From Shouchella rhizosphaerae (GTDB lineage Bacteria; Bacillota; Bacilli; Bacillales; Bacillaceae_D): 64,000 bases of DNA. The position numbers were made by a program, and so were the translations under genes. The notes below the pieces were generated by a model. That model worked only from the letters and a program-made list of their open reading frames with translations. It was not told the DNA's origin and did not search any database. The stretch lies in assembly GCF_900142675.1 (NCBI RefSeq), contig NZ_FRBS01000009.1, positions 1 to 64,000 of the forward strand. Direction: 5' to 3'. Numbering within the stretch: the first letter of the stretch is position 1; every line of letters starts with the position of its first letter. Positions 53,639-62,260 of this stretch are shown here, piece by piece.

Positions 53639-54082
53639 GCCATCGGGATTGTCCACAATGGTTAGTAGAAAATAAGGAACCCCTTTTCTCTCGATAAAAT
53701 CGATTGAAAAGGGGTTATTATCTCTGTATACAACGTCGGTTATTAGGCAATAAAGGTTGCATGGCGGATCATGGCTGTATATGATGGGCATATAGTATAT
53801 ATACATTATATGAAGATATGGGGAATATCGGTAAAACATTATCCTTTCTATCGTCAAATGCTGGGTTGATTAGCAAAATTACAATTCAGCAATCAATATC
53901 AAAAAAGAAGGAATTCGTTTATTAGCCACTGCCTAATGAATCGATAAACTCTTGGAACAAGAGGGTTCGCTTGGTCCATTTCGTCCGCTACCAAAAGGGG
54001 CGATTACACAAGAAGCCCCCACATAATGACCTACAAGAGTGATAAGTGTGGGTAGTTCACAAAATAAAGAAGAGGGATTGGC
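53639..54082. other. Intergenic region with terminator and possible gene remnants
   Basis: A strong hairpin AACCCCTTTTC / GAAAAGGGGTT (53676-53718) ends the upstream operon. Beyond it, short open stretches (DMGNIGKTLSFLSSNAGLI near 53812-53870; IDKLLEQEGSLGPFRPLPKG near 53940-54005) are separated by stops and look like decayed coding sequence that I cannot assign. Confidence 0.5.
53676..53718 (+). terminator. Rho-independent terminator
   Basis: AACCCCTTTTC / GAAAAGGGGTT stem with a 17-nt AT-rich loop containing an ATCGAT-type inner dyad. Confidence 0.75.
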
Positions 54083-54454
54083 ATGCAAATCATTATTTCC
54101 AACCGTTCAAAGGAGCCAATTTATGAACAAATTACGAATCAGATTAAATCGGCTATTTTATCAGGTGAGCTGCCAGAGGGAACGGCAATCCCCTCTATGC
54201 GTAAGCTTGCAAAGGACTTACAAATTAGTGTAATAACAACAAAGCGTGCCTACGAGGAATTAGAAAAGGCCGGTTTTATTTATTCCATTGTCGGAAAAGG
54301 CTCTTTTGTTGCCGAGCAAAATTTGGAGGTTATGAGGGAGAAGAAGTTAAAAGTGATTGAGGAGCAGCTGAGTACGGTTATTGCAAATAGCAGAGAAATT
54401 GGGTTGTCTCTTGAAGATCTGCAGGAATTATTGAAGATTTTATATGAGGAGTAA
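54083..54454 (+). CDS. YtrA-type GntR transcriptional regulator
   Basis: A 123-residue regulator of the short YtrA branch: PIYEQITNQIKSAILSGELP, IPSMRKLAKDLQISVITTKRAYEELEKAGFIYSIVGKGSFVA, then a brief helical tail in place of a full effector domain. YtrA-type proteins repress adjacent ABC transporter operons that respond to wall-active antibiotics. The AGAGGG RBS precedes ATG 54083. The ATPase gene starts 5 nt after its stop. Confidence 0.9.
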   Translation: MQIIISNRSKEPIYEQITNQIKSAILSGELPEGTAIPSMRKLAKDLQISVITTKRAYEELEKAGFIYSIVGKGSFVAEQNLEVMREKKLKVIEEQLSTVIANSREIGLSLEDLQELLKILYEE

Positions 54455-54458
54455 AGGA

Positions 54459-55325
54459 ATGGAACATGTAATTGAGTTAAAAAATGTAACGAAGACATTT
54501 AAAGATTTCTCCATTAAAGATATTGATTTACAAGTAAAACAAGGCTTTGTAACGGGATTCATTGGTGCCAATGGAGCTGGTAAATCGACAGTGTTAAAAA
54601 TAATGATGAATTTATTAAAGCCTGATGCCGGGGAAGTTAAGGTGTTTGGGCACGACTATAAAACGCATGAAAAGGCGATCAAGGACCGGATTGGATTCGT
54701 TTATGATGCGAATGTTTTTTTTGAAGGGCTGAACTTAAAAGACATTAAGCGCATTGTGGCGCCAGCTTACAAACGATGGGATGACACATCGTTTTATCAA
54801 TATGTGGACCAATTTGAGTTACCCCTTAATAAAGCGATAAAGACATTTTCGAAAGGGATGCAAATGAAGGCTTCATTGGCGATTGCGCTATCCCATCATG
54901 CAGAACTGATCGTTATGGATGAGCCAACAGCAGGCTTAGACCCTATTTTTAGGCGGGAACTGTTGGATCTCTTACAAGAATTGATGATTGACGGCAATCG
55001 AACGATTTTCTTTTCTACCCATATAACGACTGATTTGGATCGAATTGCTGATTATATCGCTTTTATACGGAGAGGGAAACTGGTATTTAATAAGTCGGTC
55101 CACGATATCGCTGAAAGTTATGCCCTTGTTAAAGGAAGAAACGAACTTTTGGATAGGGACACAGAAAGGGCCTTTGTTCATACTCATCGTGCATCTACTG
55201 GATTTGAAGCATTAACGGATAACATTGAAGTAGTGAACGATATTTTCGGTGACATGGTTGTGATTGAACAAGCCTCTTTGGAGGATATTATGTATTATTT
55301 GAAAGAGGGTACACACGATGTTTAA
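54459..55325 (+). CDS. YtrB-like ABC transporter ATP-binding protein
   Basis: A 288-residue ATPase: Walker A GANGAGKST, Walker B LIVMDEPTAGLDP, H-loop FFSTHITTD; the signature is a variant (TFSKGMQMKASLA, lacking the usual GGQ). This type of variant is common in the Ytr/ABC-2 subgroup. ATG 54459 follows GAGGAG; the upstream ATG at 54444 is within the padding. It overlaps the permease gene by 8 nt and would drive that ABC-2 partner. Confidence 0.9.
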   Translation: MEHVIELKNVTKTFKDFSIKDIDLQVKQGFVTGFIGANGAGKSTVLKIMMNLLKPDAGEVKVFGHDYKTHEKAIKDRIGFVYDANVFFEGLNLKDIKRIVAPAYKRWDDTSFYQYVDQFELPLNKAIKTFSKGMQMKASLAIALSHHAELIVMDEPTAGLDPIFRRELLDLLQELMIDGNRTIFFSTHITTDLDRIADYIAFIRRGKLVFNKSVHDIAESYALVKGRNELLDRDTERAFVHTHRASTGFEALTDNIEVVNDIFGDMVVIEQASLEDIMYYLKEGTHDV

Positions 55326-55923
55326 TTTAATTAAACGTGATCTTATCTTACAGAAAAGGCAACTAATCGTGTATCTTCCCTTTATTTTATTTTTTATTTT
55401 TATGGATGCTCATCCAGTTTTGATTTTTCTTGTCGCCAGTCTCTTTATTCCATTTAACACGCATGCTTACGATGAAAAAGCTGAAACCAACATCTTATTA
55501 AATTCCTTGCCTTATACACGGACAGAAATTATCGCCTCCCGTTACATTGGTGCGATTGTTTATATGGGTTTAGCAATTGTAATTACTAGTTTGGCGTTGT
55601 TTGTTTTTAATAAACCTTTTACGATGGCGGATATGGCCATGGGCAGTGGCTTGTTCTTATTGTTTGTCTCGTTTACTTTTCCTTTATTTTATATATTTAA
55701 ACCGGGCTTTATTTCCATCGTTGTGCTGATTAGTTTCTTCCTTTTCGTAGGAATGGGCCCATCTATTGTACTGTCTTTAGCTGAAAAATTTTCAGCCATT
55801 ACCGACTTTATTGGCCATTTATCAGTCCCGGCTTTATATTCAGGAGCGGCACTCATTATTTTGCCAGTCTATGTTCTTTCTTGGACAATTACCCATGTGG
55901 TTTACCAACGAAAAGTGTTCTAA
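55318..55923 (+). CDS. ABC-2 type transporter permease
   Basis: A 201-residue membrane protein with six predicted helices, matching the ABC-2 permease group found with YtrA/YtrB-like genes. The N-terminal LIKRDLILQKRQL and ETNILLNSLPYTRTEIIASRYI segment are characteristic. Its start overlaps the ATPase stop by 8 nt. Substrate unknown; a role in wall-antibiotic response is inferred from the regulator type. Confidence 0.85.
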   Translation: MFNLIKRDLILQKRQLIVYLPFILFFIFMDAHPVLIFLVASLFIPFNTHAYDEKAETNILLNSLPYTRTEIIASRYIGAIVYMGLAIVITSLALFVFNKPFTMADMAMGSGLFLLFVSFTFPLFYIFKPGFISIVVLISFFLFVGMGPSIVLSLAEKFSAITDFIGHLSVPALYSGAALIILPVYVLSWTITHVVYQRKVF

Positions 55924-55978
55924 GCCCTGGCCCACATGATGCAATCGTGCGATGGCTGCGTCCAGCCAAATCAATCGG

Positions 55979-56935
55979 CTAGTTGAGCAGTTGCAGCAAA
56001 TGCGTGTCCAATAAAATCGGCTCTGTCGTCAGCTTTTCTAGCCGGAACTCTGGAATTAATTCCGCTGCCGTCAGCGGTTCTGGGCGCTCAATTAAACCAC
56101 TCAACGCTGCCAGTAGACCAACGATGTTCTCTGGCCGGCACCCATTTGCGCGGATCGCTGCCAATGATAAATCACGATGCCGTTTGGCCAGCCGCCGCCC
56201 ATCCGGCCCGTAAAGCAAGGGCACATGTACAAATCGGGGAGCGGTATATCCGAGCGCGGCATATAGCAATAGCTGTCTTGGTGTGGAGTCGTATAAATCT
56301 TGGCCACGGAGGACATCCGTAATGCCCATTAACGCATCGTCGACGACAACAGCAAGTTGATAGCTTATGATGCCGTCTGCACGCTGAACGACAAAATCGC
56401 CGCCGCGACGTAGCAGCTTCTCCATTTCTACGTCCATTTTTTCAGCAGTGGGCCCTTTGTCCACGGCAAAGCGCAATGACGGCGTCTTTTTGGCCGCTTT
56501 GGCCGCTCGCTCCGCCGCGGTCAGCTTTTTGCATGTTCCAGGATAGGCTTGGCCTTCTGAAGCAACGCCATGGGGAGCGCTAGCGACTGCTTGCAGCTCC
56601 GCTCGGCTGCAATAACAATGGTATAGCAACTGTTGCTGTTGCAAGTTGTGTAGGGCTTCTTCATAAAGGTGCAGCCGCTTCGATTGGTAATAGGGGCCGT
56701 TTTCTCCGCCTTGATCTGGGCCTTCATCCCAATCCAAGCCGAGCCAGTGCAAATCGTCCATCATCGGCCCAACGAGCTCGTTCCTTGACCGTGGACGATC
56801 GATGTCTTCCATACGTAAAATGAACTGTCCGCCTCCTTGCCGCACTTGCAGCCAAGAGAGCAAGGCAACGTAAAGGTTGCCGAGATGGAGCTCGCCTGAC
56901 GGGGTGGGCGCGAACCGGCCTCTCAGTTGATTCAT
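55979..56935 (-). CDS. gluQ: Glutamyl-Q tRNA(Asp) synthetase
   Basis: A 318-residue GluRS paralogue without an anticodon-binding domain; it attaches glutamate to queuosine in tRNA(Asp). The class I signatures are [14 protein letters not shown] (HIGH variant, residues 7-20) and LAKRHRD (KMSKS variant). The zinc-site segment [10 protein letters not shown], plus CKKLT further on, is present, and length is normal. A TTG at 56953 overlaps the AAGGTG RBS; ATG 56935 is chosen. Read alone on the minus strand, with the terminator of the upstream gene just before it. Confidence 0.9.
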
Positions 56936-56955
56936 TGTAATCACCTTGTACAAAA

Positions 56956-56992
56956 AACGAGCGAAGGATCGTTATCCTTGCTCGTTTTATCG
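56956..56992 (-). terminator. Terminator upstream of gluQ
   Basis: ACGAGC-AAGGAT / ATCCTT-GCTCGT hairpin with TTTTTT on the minus-strand 3' side; likely ends the beta-lactamase transcript. Confidence 0.8.
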
Positions 56993-57054
56993 GTTTTAGC
57001 AACAAAAACTTGCCGTTGCCTGTGTGACAGGCATGTTCGTACAGAAAAATCATA

Positions 57055-57246
57055 TCATGGACTGCCTGTCTGGGCAATTTTTTTGCTGCTCAATGGGTGA
57101 AGAGTGGGAGGAGGCGTTTGTGTAGAACGCCGCACCCCTGCAATCCCATATAGTTTTCCCATGGTTGCTGCATCATAGCCTCGGCTAAGAATGGGGAGAG
57201 ATGAAACGGGTCCCAGCCTTTCTTGCTGGTCAAAATGGTATTCCAT
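57055..57246 (-). CDS. Hypothetical short ORF downstream of the beta-lactamase gene
   Basis: A possible 63-residue frame (MEYHFDQQERLGPVSSLPIL, then SRGYDAATMGKLYGIAGVRR) on the same strand as the beta-lactamase gene, 32 nt beyond its stop. GGGGGAG lies about 10 nt upstream but is also part of a GGGGGAG/CTCTCCCC dyad. No family recognised; coding status doubtful. Confidence 0.25.
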   Translation of the reverse strand: MEYHFDQQERLGPVSSLPILSRGYDAATMGKLYGIAGVRRSTQTPPPTLHPLSSKKIAQTGSP

Positions 57247-57278
57247 TAGGGGAGAGAGCTCCCCCAAATGGGACGCTC

Positions 57279-58184
57279 CTATTCTGTTTGGGCGAGGAGA
57301 TTGATCACTTCCTCTGTCGCTTTCGCGATCAGTTCATCATCATATTCGGCATCCTTTTCGTCTTTGCTCGATAGGACGGCTAAAATAATGGGCTCTTTTT
57401 CAGGTGGCCAAAGAATGGCAATATCATTTCGAGTCCCATAGGAACCTGCGCCTGTTTTGTCGCCAACTTCCCAACCTTCCGGCACCCCAGCACGTATTAA
57501 AGCATCTCCAGTCGTGTTTCCTATTAGCCAATCGATTAACAGTTCCTGTTTGTCAGCTGGCAGCGCCTCTCCTAAAGCAAATTCTTGCAAGCTTTTGGCC
57601 AACGCCTCTGGTGTACTCGTATCTTGGATCTCTCCAGGTTCAACATGATTGAGCTCAGGTTCGATTCGTTCAGGTTCGGTTACCGTGTCTCCAATCGCTC
57701 GAAGTCCTTCTTTAAAGCCCTCTGGCCCGCCAATTTCATCGAAAATGAAGTTTGCAGCCGTGTTATCGCTATAACGAATCGAAGCATCGCTTAACTCTCT
57801 TAGTGTCATGCCTGTCTCAACGTGGTTTTCGGTAATTGGATTGTAGTTTACTAAATCATCGGCCGAGTACGTAATCAATTGTTCCAACTCTTCGATTGAT
57901 TTTTGTTGAAGCAGAACGGCAACGGCAAGTGGTTTATGGGCAGACGCATAGGTGAAGCGTTCATCGGAGCGGTAGGAAACGGTTTGTCCTGTCCCGGTGT
58001 CTAAAGCAAATACGCCAAGGCGGGCAGCGTACTCTTCTTCTAACGCTTTAAAAACCGCCTCTCCCGTCTCGACAGACTCTTCAGGTTCAGGTTCGTTGGA
58101 AACCGGTTGCTCATTGCCATTCGAACAACCAATCAGTAAACAGGCACCTACAAGGATAGACGACGTGATTTTTGTTTTCAGCAT
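57279..58184 (-). CDS. Class A beta-lactamase, lipoprotein form (BCL-1-like)
   Basis: A 301-residue serine beta-lactamase. Signal peptide and lipobox LLIGC (Cys20) predict a membrane-tethered enzyme. Active-site motifs: SxxK as Ser81-Ala-His-Lys84, SDN 139-141, the omega-loop E-x-x-L-N as Glu175-PEL-Asn179, and KTG 243-245. The SAHK variant is atypical (STFK or STSK is usual). It recalls the chromosomal BCL-1 enzyme of B. clausii; this is from memory, not a search. ATG 58184 follows AAAGGAG at proper spacing. It is divergent from the blaR1-blaI genes, with a BlaI box over its promoter, so it is inducible. Confidence 0.93.
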   Translation of the reverse strand: MLKTKITSSILVGACLLIGCSNGNEQPVSNEPEPEESVETGEAVFKALEEEYAARLGVFALDTGTGQTVSYRSDERFTYASAHKPLAVAVLLQQKSIEELEQLITYSADDLVNYNPITENHVETGMTLRELSDASIRYSDNTAANFIFDEIGGPEGFKEGLRAIGDTVTEPERIEPELNHVEPGEIQDTSTPEALAKSLQEFALGEALPADKQELLIDWLIGNTTGDALIRAGVPEGWEVGDKTGAGSYGTRNDIAILWPPEKEPIILAVLSSKDEKDAEYDDELIAKATEEVINLLAQTE

Positions 58185-58237
58185 AAAAAAACTCCTTTTC
58201 ATAGCATGTGATGCGATTCGACTACGCATGTAATCAA

Positions 58238-58265
58238 ATATTACATTTGTAGTCTATTTTGTCAA
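58238..58265 (-). promoter_or_regulatory. Beta-lactamase promoter with BlaI operator
   Basis: Minus strand TTGACA (58265-58260), 16-bp spacer, TAATAT (58243-58238). The BlaI box TACATTTGTA (58242-58251) overlaps the -10, so repressor binding would block RNA polymerase. A weaker half-matching dyad TACGCATGTA is at 58223-58232. Confidence 0.82.
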
Positions 58266-58347
58266 CAGAAATTTACATTCACGGATGGGAATGCTACAAT
58301 TTTTTGTGGTTATGAAGTGTGGGGAGTCAGAAGCAAAAGGATGGAAG

Positions 58348-60114
58348 ATGGGGATAAAAATGACGTTACCGCATATTTTACTTTCTCTTGTATTAATAAC
58401 GGCAACGATTCTAGTGATCTTTTTTGTAAGAGCGGTTTTTTATAAACAATTATCAGCAAAATGGCGTTATCATTTATGGTTTTTACTCATTACTGTGTTG
58501 ACGCTTCCGTTTATACCAATTCATCTATTGACGGGCTTGTCTTTTTTTGACAAGGGGCGTCAACAGATTACCCCTTCAGCACAGGAGCGTTTCGGTTTTG
58601 CGGATCAAAATGAGCAATGGATGGTTGATTTTGGCACGTCTGTTAGTCGCTTTGACGATACATTCATTCATGCAGCGTTTGTTTCCATCTGGATTGGTGG
58701 AATGATTTTTTTCCTTTTATTGACTTTATACCATTATGCAAAGCTACAACGACTAGTAAAAGCGGCAAGTCGTATACAAAATCAAAAAGTCGAAAACGCG
58801 TTTAGCGATTGTATGGCACAATTGCAAATAACGAATAAATTAACAATTTTAGAATCTACTGCCATTCAAACGCCAATGACCTTTGGATGGTTAAAGACGT
58901 ACATCTTGTTGCCCAAAAATATCGAATTGTATCTATCTGATGATGAAATCAGACATGTGTTGTTGCATGAGTTGCACCATTATAAAAGCAAACATATTAA
59001 AGTGAACTATATATTTGTCGTTTACCAAATTGTTTATTGGTTTCATCCTTTAGTATGGAAAGCCTTTAAAGAGATGCGTCTTGATCGGGAATTAGCTTGT
59101 GATACGGAGGTCTTGCTTACATTGGGACAGCGGGAGTATAAAGCGTATGGCCAGACGATCATGCGTTTTCTGGAAAGAAATTCTCGATTTTTATACTTAA
59201 CGAACCAACTGCATAGTTCGAAAAAGGCTTTAAAAATACGAATCTTGAACATTGCTTCTTTTACTGGCGAGTCAAAGCGGCGCCAATTAAAAAGCATGGT
59301 TGTTTTTGCTGTTCTCACCGTTTTTGTCATTGCTCAATTTCCTTTTTTAACGGCAACCGCTGTTTCTACAGAGCGCTACCAATTTGATGAAAGCCAGGCG
59401 GTTGTTGAAGATTACAGCACTTATTTTGCAGGAAATGAGGGTAGTTTTGTATTATATAGCTTAAACAGCGACCAGTTCGAAATCTATAATAAAGAAAAAA
59501 GTGTAAGAAGAGTCTCCCCCAATTCTTCCTATAAAATTTACACCGCGCTCATGGCATTGGAATTAGGCGTGATTGGGCGAGATGATTCATGGTTAGAGTG
59601 GGATGGAGTCGAATACGAGGATGAAGCCTGGAATAGCGGGCAAGATTTGAAATCGGCGATGAGCCAGTCAGTCACTTGGTACTTTCAAGAGTTAGACGAG
59701 CGGATCAAACAAAGGAACATTCAATCTTTTGTAAACCAATTAGACTATGGGAATAAAGATCTTTCCGGTGGATTAAATCACTATTGGTTGGAATCTTCCT
59801 TGAAGATATCACCGGTAGAACAAGTGGAGCTTCTCCATTCCTTCTATACAAACCAACTGGGCTTTAAAGAAGAGCATGTGCAATTCGTTAAAGAGGTTAT
59901 GAAACTTGAAGAAAATCAAAAGGGAACGCTTTATGGAAAAACGGGGACTGGCATTGTGAACGGCCATGCAATAAATGGTTGGTTTATTGGATTTGTCGAA
60001 ACTGAAACGGATACGTACTTTTTTGCGACAAACATTCAACAGCAAGATCATGCATATGGAAGCACGGCTGCTGAAATCACTTTATCCATTCTGTCAAGCA
60101 AAGGAATTTATTGA
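58348..60114 (+). CDS. blaR1: BlaR1-type beta-lactam sensor-transducer
   Basis: A 588-residue membrane sensor. The N-terminal part has four transmembrane helices and a zinc metalloprotease motif HELHH (207-211) with a downstream RELACD glutamate. The extracellular C-terminal domain (about 345-588) is a penicillin-binding sensor with Ser393-x-x-Lys396 (SSYK) and KTGTG. Acylation by a beta-lactam activates the protease, leading to BlaI cleavage. ATG 58348 follows AAAGGATGG; ATG 58360 is possible. It is co-oriented with blaI (27 nt downstream) and divergent from the beta-lactamase gene. Confidence 0.92.
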   Translation: MGIKMTLPHILLSLVLITATILVIFFVRAVFYKQLSAKWRYHLWFLLITVLTLPFIPIHLLTGLSFFDKGRQQITPSAQERFGFADQNEQWMVDFGTSVSRFDDTFIHAAFVSIWIGGMIFFLLLTLYHYAKLQRLVKAASRIQNQKVENAFSDCMAQLQITNKLTILESTAIQTPMTFGWLKTYILLPKNIELYLSDDEIRHVLLHELHHYKSKHIKVNYIFVVYQIVYWFHPLVWKAFKEMRLDRELACDTEVLLTLGQREYKAYGQTIMRFLERNSRFLYLTNQLHSSKKALKIRILNIASFTGESKRRQLKSMVVFAVLTVFVIAQFPFLTATAVSTERYQFDESQAVVEDYSTYFAGNEGSFVLYSLNSDQFEIYNKEKSVRRVSPNSSYKIYTALMALELGVIGRDDSWLEWDGVEYEDEAWNSGQDLKSAMSQSVTWYFQELDERIKQRNIQSFVNQLDYGNKDLSGGLNHYWLESSLKISPVEQVELLHSFYTNQLGFKEEHVQFVKEVMKLEENQKGTLYGKTGTGIVNGHAINGWFIGFVETETDTYFFATNIQQQDHAYGSTAAEITLSILSSKGIY

Positions 60115-60141
60115 TTAGTTGTGACAAAAGGAGAGGGAAAG

Positions 60142-60522
60142 ATGTCAAACCAAACACCTAGCATATCGGAAGCAGAATGGGAAGTTATGAAAGTTTTGTG
60201 GAAAAAGGGGCCGCAAACAGCCAATCAAGTCATTTCCGCGATCCAAGAGCAAACGGACTGGAAACCAAAAACGATTCGGACGTTACTCGATCGATTAACG
60301 AAGAAGAAAGTAGTAGGCGTGGATAAAGAGCAGAAAATCTATGTCTTCTTTCCCCTATACTCAGAAGAAGCGTGTAAGCATGCAGAAGCACAGTCTTTCG
60401 TAAAAAGAGTTTACGGGGGAACAGTAAAACCATTGTTGGTCCAGTTCTTGGAGGAAGAATCACTAACAAAAGAAGAGCTGGATGAACTATATGCGATCTT
60501 AGATCAAAAACGGAAAGAATAA
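60142..60522 (+). CDS. blaI: BlaI-type beta-lactamase repressor
   Basis: A 126-residue winged-helix repressor: ISEAEWEVMKVLWKKGPQTANQVI, then WKPKTIRTLLDRLTKKKVV and a helical dimerisation region with EAQSFVKRVYGG, where BlaI proteins are cleaved near an Asn/Phe or equivalent. It binds TACA/TGTA boxes such as 58242-58251. GGAGAGGG precedes ATG 60142; GTG 60121 is unsupported. A terminator follows. Confidence 0.93.
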   Translation: MSNQTPSISEAEWEVMKVLWKKGPQTANQVISAIQEQTDWKPKTIRTLLDRLTKKKVVGVDKEQKIYVFFPLYSEEACKHAEAQSFVKRVYGGTVKPLLVQFLEEESLTKEELDELYAILDQKRKE

Positions 60523-60530
60523 TAAATTTG

Positions 60531-60562
60531 AAAGGCAGCTTCTCCGTATGAGAAGCTGCCTC
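60531..60562 (+). terminator. Terminator after blaI
   Basis: AGGCAGCTTCTC / GAGAAGCTGCCT stem right after the stop; the tail is CCGTTCATTT, so U-run support is weak. Confidence 0.65.
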
Positions 60563-60597
60563 CGTTCATTTACAGAGAATGTTCGGTTTTAGATTGC

Positions 60598-61368
60598 TCA
60601 AAACGGGATTCGTTTTGAGTGAATGACGTAATCATGCTCTGCTGCCCACGCGACTAGGCCTTTCCAGAAATCTTCGCACGCTGACACGATCTTCGCTGGT
60701 TGTGCTAAGTCTCCAGACATCGCTAACTCAGCAACATGGTCGAACCCTTTTGGCCGATGGGGCAGTTTTAGCGCTTCAGGCAAAACCATAGCGCCCGTAG
60801 AAAAGAGTGTCTGATTGTGGAGGCCGATCAACATTGCGCCATAGTGGGCAAAGCGCAATGCCAAGGATGGCAAGTAGGTAGAAGGGCCATTTCGATTTAC
60901 ATTTCGAAGCTTGCCAACATATTCATACATTTCCGCTACAAGAATTTCATGAATAGCTTGGCGGAAATCTTCTTTTGTCGGCGATTCCGCTGCGAGCCGC
61001 AAGCGTTGAAAGAAGCCTTCAGGATCATAGAGACGAAGCGGAGAGAAGTAAGGCCCATGTGTCAGCGGCCATCGGTCTTCAACGGTTGCAGCGTCTTTTA
61101 GCAGTATACTCGCACTGCAAACGTTAACTTCCGCCTTCCACGGTCCAGCTGACCATTCATAACTTTTATCTACCGTTTCAGCCGAGTCACGGAGTACGCA
61201 AAACATCTCAATATCTGAGAAAGGGCCATCTGTGCCTCTGGACACAGAACCGTAGACGCCAATGGCGAGAACGTCGTTGCCATAAACCTCGTGTAATCTC
61301 TTGGCAATTTCTTGGCAAGTTTGAAGTCTTTCTTTTTGCGACATTGATGCAGGTCCATTCATATTCAT
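60598..61368 (-). CDS. aadD2: Aminoglycoside 4'-nucleotidyltransferase (ANT(4')-I, AadD2-like)
   Basis: A 256-residue nucleotidyltransferase that adenylylates the 4'-hydroxyl of kanamycin, tobramycin and related drugs. The polymerase-beta motif GVYGSVSRGTDGPFSDIEM supplies the metal-binding Asp and Glu/Asp residues. WKAEVNVC, LTHGPYFSPL and the C-terminal DFWKGLV helix match the ANT(4') layout and length. The gene recalls the chromosomal aadD2 of B. clausii, from memory. ATG 61368 follows AAAGGAG by about 10 nt. It is convergent with blaI; together they make an intrinsic resistance block. Confidence 0.9.
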   Translation of the reverse strand: MNMNGPASMSQKERLQTCQEIAKRLHEVYGNDVLAIGVYGSVSRGTDGPFSDIEMFCVLRDSAETVDKSYEWSAGPWKAEVNVCSASILLKDAATVEDRWPLTHGPYFSPLRLYDPEGFFQRLRLAAESPTKEDFRQAIHEILVAEMYEYVGKLRNVNRNGPSTYLPSLALRFAHYGAMLIGLHNQTLFSTGAMVLPEALKLPHRPKGFDHVAELAMSGDLAQPAKIVSACEDFWKGLVAWAAEHDYVIHSKRIPF

Positions 61369-61682
61369 TCACTTCCATCTCCTTTTGTTTCAATTTGAGT
61401 GTGTGACATGAACGATGAATGGAGGACCTCGAGATTAACGGGGGACTTTTTTTCGGTGCACTTGAACCACCCCTATATGTTTGATTAAGAAAAGGTTACC
61501 TAAAAGGCATTTCATTGGCAAGGAAAATGACATAATTGTTTGCCATTTGTTTCAGATAGTGACGATTTCGCACGCTTGAATTCGATCTCATGACCGGATT
61601 TCGAGGGATGGTTGCAGGTATTATCCAAGCTCCTAGTAGGGGGAAATGTTTGAAAAACGGCGCACTTTTAGAAAAAGCAGTG
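61369..61682. other. Intergenic region upstream of the nucleotidyltransferase gene
   Basis: About 310 bp between the aadD2-like gene and the end of cadC. No RBS-supported gene or clear repeat was found; the promoter of the aadD2-like gene must lie here or within cadC but no convincing -35/-10 pair was recognised. Confidence 0.4.
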
Positions 61683-62060
61683 TTAAACCGATGTTTTTTG
61701 TTGTGTAAATGAATATTCAATAAAAGCGGCAATATGGGGACTTTGCAAAGAATAAAATACCCATTTTCCGTCTTTGCGGCTTTTGGCGACACCTGCTTGT
61801 TTTAATTGGCGCAAGTGGTGCGATGCCGTTGCTGTAGAGCTGCCGATGATATGGGAAACATCGCATACACATAGCTCTTGTTCGGTTGTTAAGGCATAAG
61901 CAATTTTTAGCCTTGTTTCGTCTGCTAACGCTTTAAACATAGCAGAAAGGGGCGCAAACGGCTCATTTTTTACACTTTCTTGGACACGTTTCACTTTTTG
62001 TTCATCATAACAAAACACGTCACACTGATCGCCGTCGTTTGCTTTCTTGTTCACATTCAT
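61683..62060 (-). CDS. cadC: CadC/ArsR-family metal-sensing repressor
   Basis: A 125-residue winged-helix repressor. The N-terminal Cys (CDVFCYDE, two Cys) and the ELCVCDVSHIIG motif at the recognition-helix approach form the soft-metal site of CadC, which binds Cd, Pb or Zn. The DNA-binding helix is SSTATASHHLRQLKQAGV. AGGAGG is only 2 nt from ATG 62060; a GTG at 62054 has better spacing and could be the true start. It is divergent from cadA with two CadC operators between. Confidence 0.9.
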   Translation of the reverse strand: MNVNKKANDGDQCDVFCYDEQKVKRVQESVKNEPFAPLSAMFKALADETRLKIAYALTTEQELCVCDVSHIIGSSTATASHHLRQLKQAGVAKSRKDGKWVFYSLQSPHIAAFIEYSFTQQKTSV

Positions 62061-62151
62061 CCCCTCCTTTGTCATAAAAATGGTGTCACTCATTTTAGAC
62101 AGGTTCTGTTTTTTTGTCAATTCTCTGCTTGCACGGGCAAATGCGGCATCA

Positions 62152-62170
62152 CTCAAATAAATGTTTGAAT
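62152..62170. promoter_or_regulatory. CadC operator O1
   Basis: CTCAAATAAATGTTTGAAT matches the known cad operator dyad (TCAAATAAAT-ATTTGA type). It is nearer cadC. Confidence 0.8.
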
Positions 62171-62176
62171 AATAGA

Positions 62177-62205
62177 TTGACATAGCGTATCGTTGTCGAT
62201 ACACT
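62177..62205 (+). promoter_or_regulatory. Promoter of cadA
   Basis: TTGACA (62177-62182), 17-bp spacer, TACACT (62200-62205); operator O2 starts 3 bp downstream. Confidence 0.8.
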
Positions 62206-62207
62206 AA

Positions 62208-62229
62208 CATTCAAATAAATGTTTGAATG
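62208..62229. promoter_or_regulatory. CadC operator O2
   Basis: CATTCAAATAAATGTTTGAATG palindrome covering the start-site region of cadA, so CadC binding would block initiation. It repeats O1 almost exactly, 56 bp away. Confidence 0.85.
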
Positions 62230-62260
62230 ATGGAGCTAGTTTTAAAAGGGGGCCGAGGAT

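Noticed and set aside
57055-57267. Longer version (TTG 57267) of the ORF behind the beta-lactamase gene
   Set aside because: TTG with poor RBS spacing; even the shorter ATG form is kept only at low confidence.
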